Under the pieces are notes generated by a model. That model saw nothing but the letters and a program-made list of their open reading frames with translations. It did no database searches and was not told where the DNA came from. From Eubacterium limosum (GTDB lineage: Bacteria; Bacillota; Clostridia; Eubacteriales; Eubacteriaceae), in the NCBI GenBank assembly GCA_959020865.1, contig CAUEUD010000099.1, forward strand, positions 1-12,566: a stretch of DNA of 12,566 nucleotides, given 5' to 3'. Of this stretch, positions 1 through 6,188 are shown piece after piece. Each line of letters starts with the position of its first letter. Position 1 is the stretch's first letter. Position numbers and translations under genes: made by a program.

Positions 1-2
1 CT

Positions 3-1823
3 ATTATTATTTTTTATAAGGATAATTATCGTAAATTTATAACCATGCGGCAGCTGTCCATTTTGATAGGAACACAATTTCTAATGGTGCTTTTTGCCTT
101 TTTCGCCACACTCAATCTGCCGCTCTGTATTTTACTCAATCTGATTGTGCCGTTTTTGCTGGTACATTTTCAAACTTCCCAGTTCAACCCGCAAGGCTAT
201 TTTACCAGCACCCTGTGCTTTACCTTTTTGCAGCTTCGCCCGGTAACGTGGCAGGGCCTGGCCATACAGTTTATCATTATGGCCTATGGAATGGCCGTGC
301 TGACCGTTATACTGATTATTTACTCCCTGCATAACAGAAAGGCCGATAGTTTTTCATCCGCCAGGAGAGGGCTTCTCCTTTTGTCCGCCGTGCTTCGTCA
401 GAAAGCAGACCCAGTATGCGCCAATGACGAAATTTCGGCTGATGATCTTTTTCAGGTTTTGCATGAGCTCTTCAGAGAAGCCTACAAAAGCCGCGGACTT
501 TTTTATGTAGTCAACCGTGGCGGGCGGATTCATTATCGGTTTGCGCTGCTGTTTCAGCGCACAGCGCACTTTCTCAGTAATTCCAGCCAAGTAAAAACAG
601 TTTCAGACAAACGTTCCCGTGTACTCCTGACGGAGCTGGCACAATTTATGGAGCTTGCCGGAAACAGCGACTTCAGCCAGGATATTTTGATTGAAGAGGG
701 TAACCGTCTGCTCTCCAAAACAGAGACATTGGAGGATCAGCCCTATCTCTTCGTCCGTGACTTTATTCAGTCCTTTCTGCTTCTGCTTAAAGATATCCAG
801 CAGTCAGAAAGCATCCGCACCTGGAAGCGCGCTTACCGCAGACCACGGAAAAAGCTGACTCACCGAATAAAAATGGATCGGTTTGAGACACGGTTTGCCT
901 TGCGTTTAAGTCTGCTTCTCACAACAGTTTTTGTTATCAGCATGGTGACAAAAGCAGAACTGGTTTACTGGCTGGCACTCAATGCCTTTCTTCTGCTCCG
1001 GCCTATGTATGAGGAGAGTGTTTTCAGGGTAAAAAACCGTTTTGCTGGAACCATTGCCGGCTGCCTGCTCATGCAGCCATTGCTTTTTCTGTCTCAGGTA
1101 ACACCGTGGCATATTGTACTGGCGTCCGTGACCATTGTTGGCCTTTACACAGTAAAAGCCGGTACATGGCAGCACGGTTTGTTTGCTACCTCCTTTGCTT
1201 TAAGCTTATCGACAATGGCACTTTCACAAACTTTTGCCATGGAGCTGAGGCTCATCTATGTTATTACCGCGATCCTCCTGGTGCTGGTATTCAACCGCTT
1301 TTTCTTTCCCATAAATGTAAAGGGACAATTTCAGAGTAACCTGAATCAGCTGTTCCACCTTCATCATGTATTTTTGCAATTGTTGGAAAAAAGCCTGGTC
1401 TCTCCTCAGGATTATGGCGTTATCTGCAATATCCAAATCCAATACCACCTGATCCACGGACAAATCCTTGATCATCTGGCCCAGATTGAGTACGATGCCA
1501 AATATGCAGATTTTATCAAAACACTGCTCAGGACATCATGGTATATGAATTCAGAAACAGAGCAGATGCTCTATCTGATTAAAAGCAAAAAACTGGAAGC
1601 ACAGGCGGTCGAAAAGATGGAAAACTATTTAAAAACAACAGCTGTTGTCCTCAATGAGATACAGATAAATCTAAATGTAAAACCCGAGTCCATATCAGAA
1701 GCCGACGAACCGGATTCATACAGCCGCTGTATTAAGGGAGAGACCCAGTTGTCAAGCCTGATGGAGCAATACTCTAAACACGTATCCAGTCTCTACAGAA
1801 AGACCTGCCAGTTTCAGCAATAA
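3..1823 (+). CDS. FUSC-family-like integral membrane protein (5' end possibly outside window)
   Basis: Probable inner-membrane protein of the fusaric-acid-resistance/aromatic-acid-exporter (FUSC) type; substrate unknown. Counting from the ATG at 45 (592 residues), two or three hydrophobic segments lie at about 4-42 and 72-95, a long soluble stretch at about 96-280, then a second hydrophobic block at about 283-420. That block carries the family-like pattern of W309 and LRP (318-320), then basic residues leading into an R-F-A-G-T-I-A-G-C stretch (332-340). A soluble tail of about 170 residues follows. The 4-6 TM, soluble, 4-6 TM, soluble layout is usual for FUSC proteins. The ATG at 45 has no well-placed ribosome binding site: the nearest AAGGA (18-22) is 22 bases away. 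The frame stays open to the left edge, so the true start may be upstream. It ends 122 bases before the next gene and appears to be a separate transcription unit. Family call moderately sure; function not. Confidence 0.75.
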   Translation: MIIFYKDNYRKFITMRQLSILIGTQFLMVLFAFFATLNLPLCILLNLIVPFLLVHFQTSQFNPQGYFTSTLCFTFLQLRPVTWQGLAIQFIIMAYGMAVLTVILIIYSLHNRKADSFSSARRGLLLLSAVLRQKADPVCANDEISADDLFQVLHELFREAYKSRGLFYVVNRGGRIHYRFALLFQRTAHFLSNSSQVKTVSDKRSRVLLTELAQFMELAGNSDFSQDILIEEGNRLLSKTETLEDQPYLFVRDFIQSFLLLLKDIQQSESIRTWKRAYRRPRKKLTHRIKMDRFETRFALRLSLLLTTVFVISMVTKAELVYWLALNAFLLLRPMYEESVFRVKNRFAGTIAGCLLMQPLLFLSQVTPWHIVLASVTIVGLYTVKAGTWQHGLFATSFALSLSTMALSQTFAMELRLIYVITAILLVLVFNRFFFPINVKGQFQSNLNQLFHLHHVFLQLLEKSLVSPQDYGVICNIQIQYHLIHGQILDHLAQIEYDAKYADFIKTLLRTSWYMNSETEQMLYLIKSKKLEAQAVEKMENYLKTTAVVLNEIQINLNVKPESISEADEPDSYSRCIKGETQLSSLMEQYSKHVSSLYRKTCQFQQ

Positions 1824-1879
1824 CCCTCTTGCTTCGGTCCTGTCTGAATTGATTTCCATGTCAAAATCAAAAAAATCTT

Positions 1880-1908
1880 TTTACTTTTACCCGCAGTTAT
1901 TGTATGAT
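1880..1908 (+). promoter_or_regulatory. Sigma-A-type promoter of the radical SAM gene
   Basis: A -35 TTTACT (1880-1885) and -10 TATGAT (1903-1908) are separated by 17 bases. Transcription would begin near 1915, about 30 bases before the ATG at 1945. This argues against the longer frame that could start at 1849, because its codons would overlie the promoter. Confidence 0.6.
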
Positions 1909-1944
1909 AGGAGAGCTAACGAAATAAAATACAAAGAGGAACCA

Positions 1945-3810
1945 ATGCATTACGATAAAGAGTTAATCAATAAAAAGGTGCTGCCCCTGGTGACAAAGCC
2001 CATCACCTACCAGGGCAATGAGGTGGGAGCCGTCCATAAGGACCTCAAGGATACCACGATCCGGTACGCCTTTGCCTTTCCCGATACCTACGAGGTGGGA
2101 ATGTCCCACCTGGGCATGAAAATACTGTACAGCCTGCTAAACGACCAGGAGGATATCTGGTGTGAACGGGTCTTTGCACCCTGGGTGGATATGGAGGAGC
2201 AGATGCGCAGCCGGGAGATCCCGCTTTACGCTCTGGAATCCATGGACCCCATTTCAGCGTTTGATTTTGTGGGTTTTACCCTTCAGTACGAGATGAGCTA
2301 CACTAATCTCATCAATATGCTGGAACTTGGCGGCATCCCTCTGCTCTCAAAGGACCGCGGCGAGGATATGCCCTTTATTATGGCGGGCGGCCCCTGCGCC
2401 TACAATCCCGAGCCACTGGCCGATTTTGTGGATATTTTTGTCATCGGCGAGGCCGAGGAAGCCATCCTTGAGCTCATGGACGCATACCGGCGCTTTAAGA
2501 CAGAGGGCGGTACAAGAGAAGATTATCTGAAAAAAGCTGCGGCCATCGAGGGCGTCTACGTCCCGGCCTTTTACGAAGCGGCTTATCACGAGGACGGCAC
2601 CTTAAAGGCCTTCACACCGCTTATCGGAGAAGCGCCCTGCAAAATTCGCAAGCGTTTTATAAAAGACCTTGACGACGCCTACTATCCCGAAGCATACGTT
2701 GTGCCTTACACCGAAACCGTCCACGACCGGGTAAGCTATGAAATTTTCAGAGGCTGCGGCCGAGGCTGCCGTTTCTGCCAGGCGGGAATGATCTACCGCC
2801 CGATCCGCGAGAAAAGCCTGAACACCATCGAGGAGGGGATTAAAACCCTGCTTAAAACAACCGGTTATGAGGAAATTTCACTGGCATCACTGAGCTCCGG
2901 CGACTATTCAAAAATTGAGACGCTGATCGAGGATCTGGTTTTTGATTACGAGGACCAGTGTATCGGTGTATCGCTGCCATCGCTGCGCATCGACTCTCTG
3001 AGCATTGATATGCTGGAGCAGATTCAGAAAATAAGGAAAACCGGCATTACCCTTGCGCCGGAGGCCGGTACCCAGCGTATGCGGGACGTCATCAATAAAG
3101 GGGTGAACGAGGAGAACCTTTTAAGCACAGTGCGCACCGCCTTTGAACGCGGCTGGGGCCATATCAAGCTTTATTTTATGATCGGCCTGCCCACAGAAAC
3201 CGAAGCCGATATTGCCGGAATCGCTGACCTGGGGCAAAAGGTTCTGGATGAATACTACGCTGTGCCGAGAGAAGAACGCAATAAAGCCGTGAAAATTGTG
3301 CTGAGTACCTCCTGTTTTGTGCCCAAACCTTTTACACCCTTCCAGTGGTTTGGACAGAATACCGGTGACCAGTTTATCGAAAAACAGAAAATGCTGAAAT
3401 CCCTGATTAAAGACCGCAAAATTTCCTACAACTGGCACGACGGCTCCCTGAGCTATCTGGAAGCCGTGTTTGCAAGGGGCGACCGCCGTTTGGGCAGGGT
3501 GCTCCTGAAAGCCCACGAGGCAGGCTGTAAATTTGACGGCTGGCAGGAGCATTACAACCATCAAAAATGGCTCTCTGTTTTTGAGGAGGCCGGGGTCGAT
3601 CCGGATTTCTATGCCCTGCGAAGCCGCAGCTTTGATGAGCTGCTGCCCTGGGATTTTATTGACATCGGTGTGACAAAAGAATTCCTGCAAAAGGAATGGG
3701 AAAAATCAACAGAAGAGGCTCTGACGCCTTATTGCCGTGAGGGCTGCAGCAACTGCGGCGTCATGCAATTCAGTAAAGGATGGAAATGCCATGAGCACTA
3801 TACGGTTTAA
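1945..3810 (+). CDS. B12-binding-type radical SAM protein, TIGR03960-like
   Basis: A 621-residue radical SAM protein of the B12-binding-domain-containing family that pairs with DUF2344 proteins; the reaction catalysed is not established. The [4Fe-4S]-binding motif CX3CX2C is visible as C271, C275 and C278 (sequence CGRGCRFC). The N-terminal 200 residues form a Rossmann-like, cobalamin-binding-type region with a GG-rich loop in the PFIMAGGPCAYNPEP segment. The C-terminus carries a second Cys cluster (C597, C601, C604, plus C615) that could hold another metal site. Length is typical of the family. I chose the ATG at 1945 because an AGAGGA ribosome binding site (1935-1940) lies just upstream and a promoter precedes it; the in-frame ATG at 1849 would put 32 extra residues over that promoter. 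The stop lies 20 bases inside the next gene, so the two are translationally coupled. Confidence 0.9.
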   Translation: MHYDKELINKKVLPLVTKPITYQGNEVGAVHKDLKDTTIRYAFAFPDTYEVGMSHLGMKILYSLLNDQEDIWCERVFAPWVDMEEQMRSREIPLYALESMDPISAFDFVGFTLQYEMSYTNLINMLELGGIPLLSKDRGEDMPFIMAGGPCAYNPEPLADFVDIFVIGEAEEAILELMDAYRRFKTEGGTREDYLKKAAAIEGVYVPAFYEAAYHEDGTLKAFTPLIGEAPCKIRKRFIKDLDDAYYPEAYVVPYTETVHDRVSYEIFRGCGRGCRFCQAGMIYRPIREKSLNTIEEGIKTLLKTTGYEEISLASLSSGDYSKIETLIEDLVFDYEDQCIGVSLPSLRIDSLSIDMLEQIQKIRKTGITLAPEAGTQRMRDVINKGVNEENLLSTVRTAFERGWGHIKLYFMIGLPTETEADIAGIADLGQKVLDEYYAVPREERNKAVKIVLSTSCFVPKPFTPFQWFGQNTGDQFIEKQKMLKSLIKDRKISYNWHDGSLSYLEAVFARGDRRLGRVLLKAHEAGCKFDGWQEHYNHQKWLSVFEEAGVDPDFYALRSRSFDELLPWDFIDIGVTKEFLQKEWEKSTEEALTPYCREGCSNCGVMQFSKGWKCHEHYTV

Positions 3811-4465
3811 ATTTACACGCGGCGAGGAGCTGCGCTTTATTTCGCATTTAGATCAGCAGCGTCTGTTTCAGCGGGCCTTTCGCCGGGCCGGGCTCAATAT
3901 TGCCCACTCAAACGGCTTTAACCCACATCCTAAACTGTCTTTTGCCCTGGCCATGTCGGTCGGGCTCATGAGCGACAGCGAGTACGGTGATGTGGTGCTG
4001 ACCCGCGATATTGATCTGATGGAATTTACCAAAAGGCTGAACGCCGCACTGCCTGAGGGCCTGAAAGTGGTAGAGGCCAGAAGAATCCCCCAGGGAAAAA
4101 CCTCTCTGAGCGCATCTTTAACAGACAGCCGCTACCGGATTGAGGTCGCGTTGGAAGACGGAATGGACGAGGCGTCTCTATCGGATATTTTAAATACCTA
4201 CAAGTCCCTCGATGAGGTGATACTTGAAAAAAGAAATAAAAAGGGGAAGCTGGTTCCCAAAAATATCCGGCCTTTTATCCAGGATATCCGGGTTCTCTCC
4301 ATACAGGAAGGAAATGCCGAGCTTGAGCTCAGGCTTAAGTACCTTGATCAGCAGAGCGTAAAGCCCGAGCTGGTTCTGCAGACTGTTAACCAGTCCGTAA
4401 AACCCTGCTTTGTCATAGACCCGACCATTGTCATGACCCGTGAAGCGCTGAACCTTAAATCCTGA
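3791..4465 (+). CDS. DUF2344 / TIGR03936 radical SAM-linked protein
   Basis: A 224-residue soluble protein of the DUF2344 family, which is encoded next to, or fused to, TIGR03960-type radical SAM proteins and is presumed to act with them. Family hallmarks visible are an N-terminal RFKFTRGEELRFISHLD segment (FISHLD at 16-21) and GFNPHPK (42-48), followed by LSFALAMSVGL. Its start overlaps the end of the radical SAM gene by 20 bases. The ATG at 3791 was chosen because AAGGA (3776-3780) lies 10 bases upstream and the protein then begins at the conserved N-terminus; an in-frame ATG at 3737 would add 18 residues encoded inside the partner gene. The overlap and pairing indicate a two-gene operon. 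In many Firmicutes this pair sits near rng-rplU-obgE, which is not seen here downstream. Molecular function unknown. Confidence 0.9.
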   Translation: MSTIRFKFTRGEELRFISHLDQQRLFQRAFRRAGLNIAHSNGFNPHPKLSFALAMSVGLMSDSEYGDVVLTRDIDLMEFTKRLNAALPEGLKVVEARRIPQGKTSLSASLTDSRYRIEVALEDGMDEASLSDILNTYKSLDEVILEKRNKKGKLVPKNIRPFIQDIRVLSIQEGNAELELRLKYLDQQSVKPELVLQTVNQSVKPCFVIDPTIVMTREALNLKS

Positions 4466-4500
4466 TCGTATTTACAGAAACGTTTAAGCAATATCATAAG

Positions 4501-4533
4501 CTGCGGAACCCTTTAAAACAGAGGATTCCGCAG
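4501..4533 (+). terminator. Hairpin after the radical SAM/DUF2344 operon, possible terminator
   Basis: CTGCGGAA (4501-4508) pairs perfectly with TTCCGCAG (4526-4533). It lies 35 bases after the DUF2344 stop and before the promoter of the large RNA. The following bases (TAATTTACC) are only weakly U-rich, so termination may be inefficient or Rho-assisted. Confidence 0.5.
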
Positions 4534-4594
4534 TAATTTACCACTTTAATGTGTACGTTTACAAAAACGTTACGCTTTGTTTACGAAAAAACCG

Positions 4595-4622
4595 TTTACA
4601 AAGGTTGAAATCGTGGTATAAT
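4595..4622 (+). promoter_or_regulatory. Promoter of large ncRNA copy 1
   Basis: A -35 TTTACA (4595-4600), 16-base spacer and -10 TATAAT (4617-4622); the start would be near 4629. The hexamer GTTTAC occurs three times here (4557, 4579, 4594), the last overlapping the -35. The arrangement closely matches the promoter of copy 2 (11347-11375): AAAAACC just before the -35, then TATAAT followed by ATAGACAAATC in both. Confidence 0.75.
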
Positions 4623-4628
4623 ATAGAC

Positions 4629-5280
4629 AAATCAAAGATCAAAGAAACATCAGTAATCTTTGAAGGGTCTTTAACAAGTGAATAGAAGCTCAACTTTGGT
4701 AATGAAAATCAAAAAGGTGATTATTGAAAATAGGCTGTATCAACACCTAAAAGAAGTAAACCCCAAAAGATTTTTATTAGAAGTATGAAAAAAAGGAAAA
4801 CCAAAAATATCCGTAATAAGATGTTGATGCAATAAGTCAATAATCGTAGTAAGATGTTAATGGTCGAATGGAATTTCAGAATTTAATAAACCCTAAGATA
4901 ACAACAATCTAATGGTATCACTTGCTGGCTTGAAAAGTACATAAGTAGAAAATCAGATAGGGGCATAGCCTAAAGCTGGAGGAGTACACGACTTATAGCA
5001 TATAGAGACTTAAGCGTCGAAGAATCCATGGAGTAGGTGATATTACATAAACGTGTTCCATATCAAAAAGGATTTTGAACGTGTAACCCAGTAAAGGACT
5101 GTAAGGATCGCAAGTTGAGGAACTATTCAAAAAGATATAAAGATACTGAATGAAAAATTTGATATTTGGTTTAAAGATTCGAAAGGAGTGAGTCCAAAAG
5201 ACATGCTAACTGAATCTGAACGCTAAGACCGGTTTTACAGAAACGCCGAAACGAAGTAAAACTGGTCTTAGTTATTTTTT
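4629..5280 (+). ncRNA. Large structured non-coding RNA, ROOL-like, copy 1
   Basis: A gene-free transcription unit of about 650 nt with its own promoter and terminator. Its ends match a second unit at 11382-11959. The 26 bases 4617-4642 (-10 box into the RNA) are identical to 11370-11395, and 5185-5210 matches 11868-11893 with one difference. Internally, a hairpin (stem 4989-4995 with TAAG and TCG in 5011-5019) presents the loop AGCATATAGAGACT, nearly the same as in copy 2. The middle is otherwise diverged, and no reading frame or start with a ribosome binding site was seen. Size, ornate layout and Firmicute/rumen context fit the ROOL class (Rumen-Originating Ornate Large RNA, around 580 nt). 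GOLLD or OLE are less likely by size and by the absence of the OLE partner gene nearby. The ncRNA call is firm; the ROOL name is a judgement I could not test against a covariance model. Copy 1 is about 74 nt longer, partly through an internal repeat (4811-4862). Confidence 0.75.
5223..5280 (+). terminator. 3' terminal hairpin/terminator of ncRNA copy 1
   Basis: A 16-base arm (5223-5238) pairs with 5256-5271, with one G-U pair, and is followed by TTATTTTTT. The equivalent hairpin in copy 2 has a different sequence but keeps the pairing and the same U-tract, so it is both the end of the RNA and a conserved stem. Confidence 0.85.
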
Positions 5281-5281
5281 G

Positions 5282-5320
5282 AAGCCAAACCTAATTTCGA
5301 TGTGAAATTGGTGGGCTTTT
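5282..5320 (+). terminator. Second, tandem intrinsic terminator
   Basis: AAGCC and the CC..AATTTC arm pair with GAAATTGG and GGGCTT around a short loop, followed by seven or more T. It directly follows the ncRNA terminator and insulates the strong promoter downstream. Copy 2 lacks an equivalent. Confidence 0.7.
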
Positions 5321-5331
5321 TTTATTTTCAT

Positions 5332-5399
5332 TCTTTTTTAAAAAATATTCCAAATAATTTTAAAAAATGCTTGACAAATCTATATGTAACAAATATAAT
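5332..5399 (+). promoter_or_regulatory. Perfect consensus promoter with A/T-rich upstream element for the repeat-peptide gene
   Basis: TTGACA (5371-5376), exactly 17 bases, then TATAAT (5394-5399): a full match to the sigma-A consensus. A run of A and T tracts at 5332-5368 resembles an UP element. Transcription would start near 5406, leaving an 80-base leader. GTAACAAA occurs at 5386 and again at 5413, and GTAAC (5413-5417) pairs with GTTAC (5425-5429), a possible operator or leader hairpin. The strength of the promoter suggests high expression. Confidence 0.85.
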
Positions 5400-5486
5400 T
5401 ACAGTATAAACAGTAACAAAAAAAGTTACGAATTAATCGGCAAGACAATTACCGTAAAATTCAAAAAAGTTGAAGGAGTAAGAGAA

Positions 5487-6047
5487 ATGAGATCACAGGA
5501 AGAAAAATTGTATGCAAACCCGTTATTGGACGAAAACGCAGTAGACAAGGCACCAGGTGCCGGCTACCACAACCCGCTTCAGGAATCCAGAGAGTCCAGA
5601 AACGAAGAGGCGGTTCTGGCAAGCTGCAAGTGCAAGAAGAACGACCCAGACGATCTGGCGCCAGAAGCGCCGGCTGAAGAAAAAACTGCCAGCGAAGTGA
5701 AGGCTGAAATGTACGCTAATCCGTTATTGGACGAAGACGCAGTGGACAAAGCGCCAGGTGCCGGCTACCACAATCCGCTTCAGGAATCCAGAGAGTCCAG
5801 AAACGAAGAGGCGGTTCTGGCAAGCTGCAAGTGCAAGAAGAACGACCCAGACGATCTGGCGCCAGAAGCGCCGGCTGAAGAAAAAACTGCCAGCGAAGTG
5901 AAGGCTGAAATGTACGCTAATCCGTTATTGGACGAAGACGCAGTGGACAAAGCGCCAGGTGCCGGCTACCACAACCCGCTTCAGGAATCCAGAGAGTCCA
6001 GAAATGAAGAGGCGGTTCTGGCAAGCTGCAAGTGTAAGAAGAATTAA
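5487..6047 (+). CDS. Repetitive Cys-tailed peptide/protein, three near-identical modules (possible multi-core precursor)
   Basis: I do not recognise a named family. The product is 186 residues, very acidic with a basic tail, no signal peptide and no membrane segment. It consists of three 44-residue modules (9-52, 76-119, 143-186), each beginning YANPLLDE, containing APGAGYHNPLQESRESRNEE and ending VLASCKCKKN. Two identical Pro/Ala/Glu-rich 23-residue linkers join them. The only six Cys are the C-K-C pairs. Module 1 with its 8-residue lead alone would be a complete 52-residue peptide. The start at 5487 has an ideal AAGGAG site (5473-5478); the frame is open upstream to an ATG at 5367, but that overlies the -35 box. 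With its own consensus promoter and terminator it looks monocistronic and strongly expressed. Reiterated modules with charged linkers recall multi-core RiPP or pheromone precursors, and the ABC/two-component operon follows. No modifying enzyme or protease is in view, so a metal-binding or structural repeat protein is equally possible. Confidence 0.8.
   Translation: MRSQEEKLYANPLLDENAVDKAPGAGYHNPLQESRESRNEEAVLASCKCKKNDPDDLAPEAPAEEKTASEVKAEMYANPLLDEDAVDKAPGAGYHNPLQESRESRNEEAVLASCKCKKNDPDDLAPEAPAEEKTASEVKAEMYANPLLDEDAVDKAPGAGYHNPLQESRESRNEEAVLASCKCKKN
5511..6044 (+). repeat. In-frame tandem repeat, period 201 bp, about 2.7 copies
   Basis: The unit starts at 5511, 5712 and 5913, with the last copy ending at the stop after 132 bases. 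The CCGTTATTGG landmark recurs exactly 201 bases apart (5520, 5721, 5922). Copies differ at only a few mostly silent positions near the module start, with one N-to-D change, which implies recent expansion or gene conversion. Confidence 0.95.
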
Positions 6048-6055
6048 TCAGAATG

Positions 6056-6110
6056 ATCGAAAACGCCTAAAGCTATTTGAAAAAATAGTCTTGGGCGTTT
6101 TCGATTTTTT
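6056..6110 (+). terminator. Strong intrinsic terminator after the repeat-peptide gene
   Basis: ATCGAAAACGCC (6056-6067) pairs perfectly with GGCGTTTTCGAT ending at 6105. An inner CTATTT/AAATAG stem extends it, and six T follow. It starts 8 bases after the stop codon. Confidence 0.92.
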
Positions 6111-6152
6111 GAAATTTTTTGGGACTTTAGGATTTTTTAATAACTTTCCGTC

Positions 6153-6158
6153 TATACT
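6153..6158 (+). promoter_or_regulatory. Possible -10 element of the ABC/two-component operon
   Basis: TATACT lies 31 bases before the TTG start, after the terminator. No recognisable -35 is found at 16-18 bases upstream (G/A/T-rich sequence there), which would fit an activator-dependent promoter, perhaps driven by the operon's own response regulator. CTTA (6157-6160) and TAAG (6171-6174) form a small inverted repeat across the likely start. Confidence 0.35.
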
Positions 6159-6188
6159 TAGGGCATCACTTAAGAGAGAGGTGTCAAT

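Noticed and set aside
1849..1944. N-terminal extension of the radical SAM protein from an ATG at 1849
   Set aside because: It would put 32 Lys/Tyr/Phe-rich residues over a TTTACT-17-TATGAT promoter without a ribosome binding site; the ATG at 1945 has AGAGGA.
3121..3690. Minus-strand open frame of 189 codons
   Set aside because: It is entirely inside the radical SAM gene and its translation has no domain features.
4629..5280. Riboswitch or leader controlling the peptide gene
   Set aside because: The RNA ends in two consecutive intrinsic terminators and the peptide gene has its own perfect promoter, so the RNA is an independent unit; no known riboswitch core was recognised.
5367..5486. In-frame 40-codon extension of the repeat-peptide gene starting at an ATG at 5367
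   Set aside because: It overlies the TTGACA/TATAAT promoter, has no ribosome binding site, and its composition (Lys/Asn/Tyr-rich) is unlike the rest; the ATG at 5487 has an ideal AAGGAG.
5511..6044. CRISPR-like or minisatellite array
   Set aside because: The 201-bp units are continuous, in frame and without unique spacers; they are a coding repeat.
5487..6047. Classic double-glycine bacteriocin precursor exported by a C39-peptidase transporter
   Set aside because: A GAG triplet occurs in each module, but the ABC ATPase in the window has no N-terminal peptidase domain and the leader lacks the usual hydrophobic GG-leader pattern.
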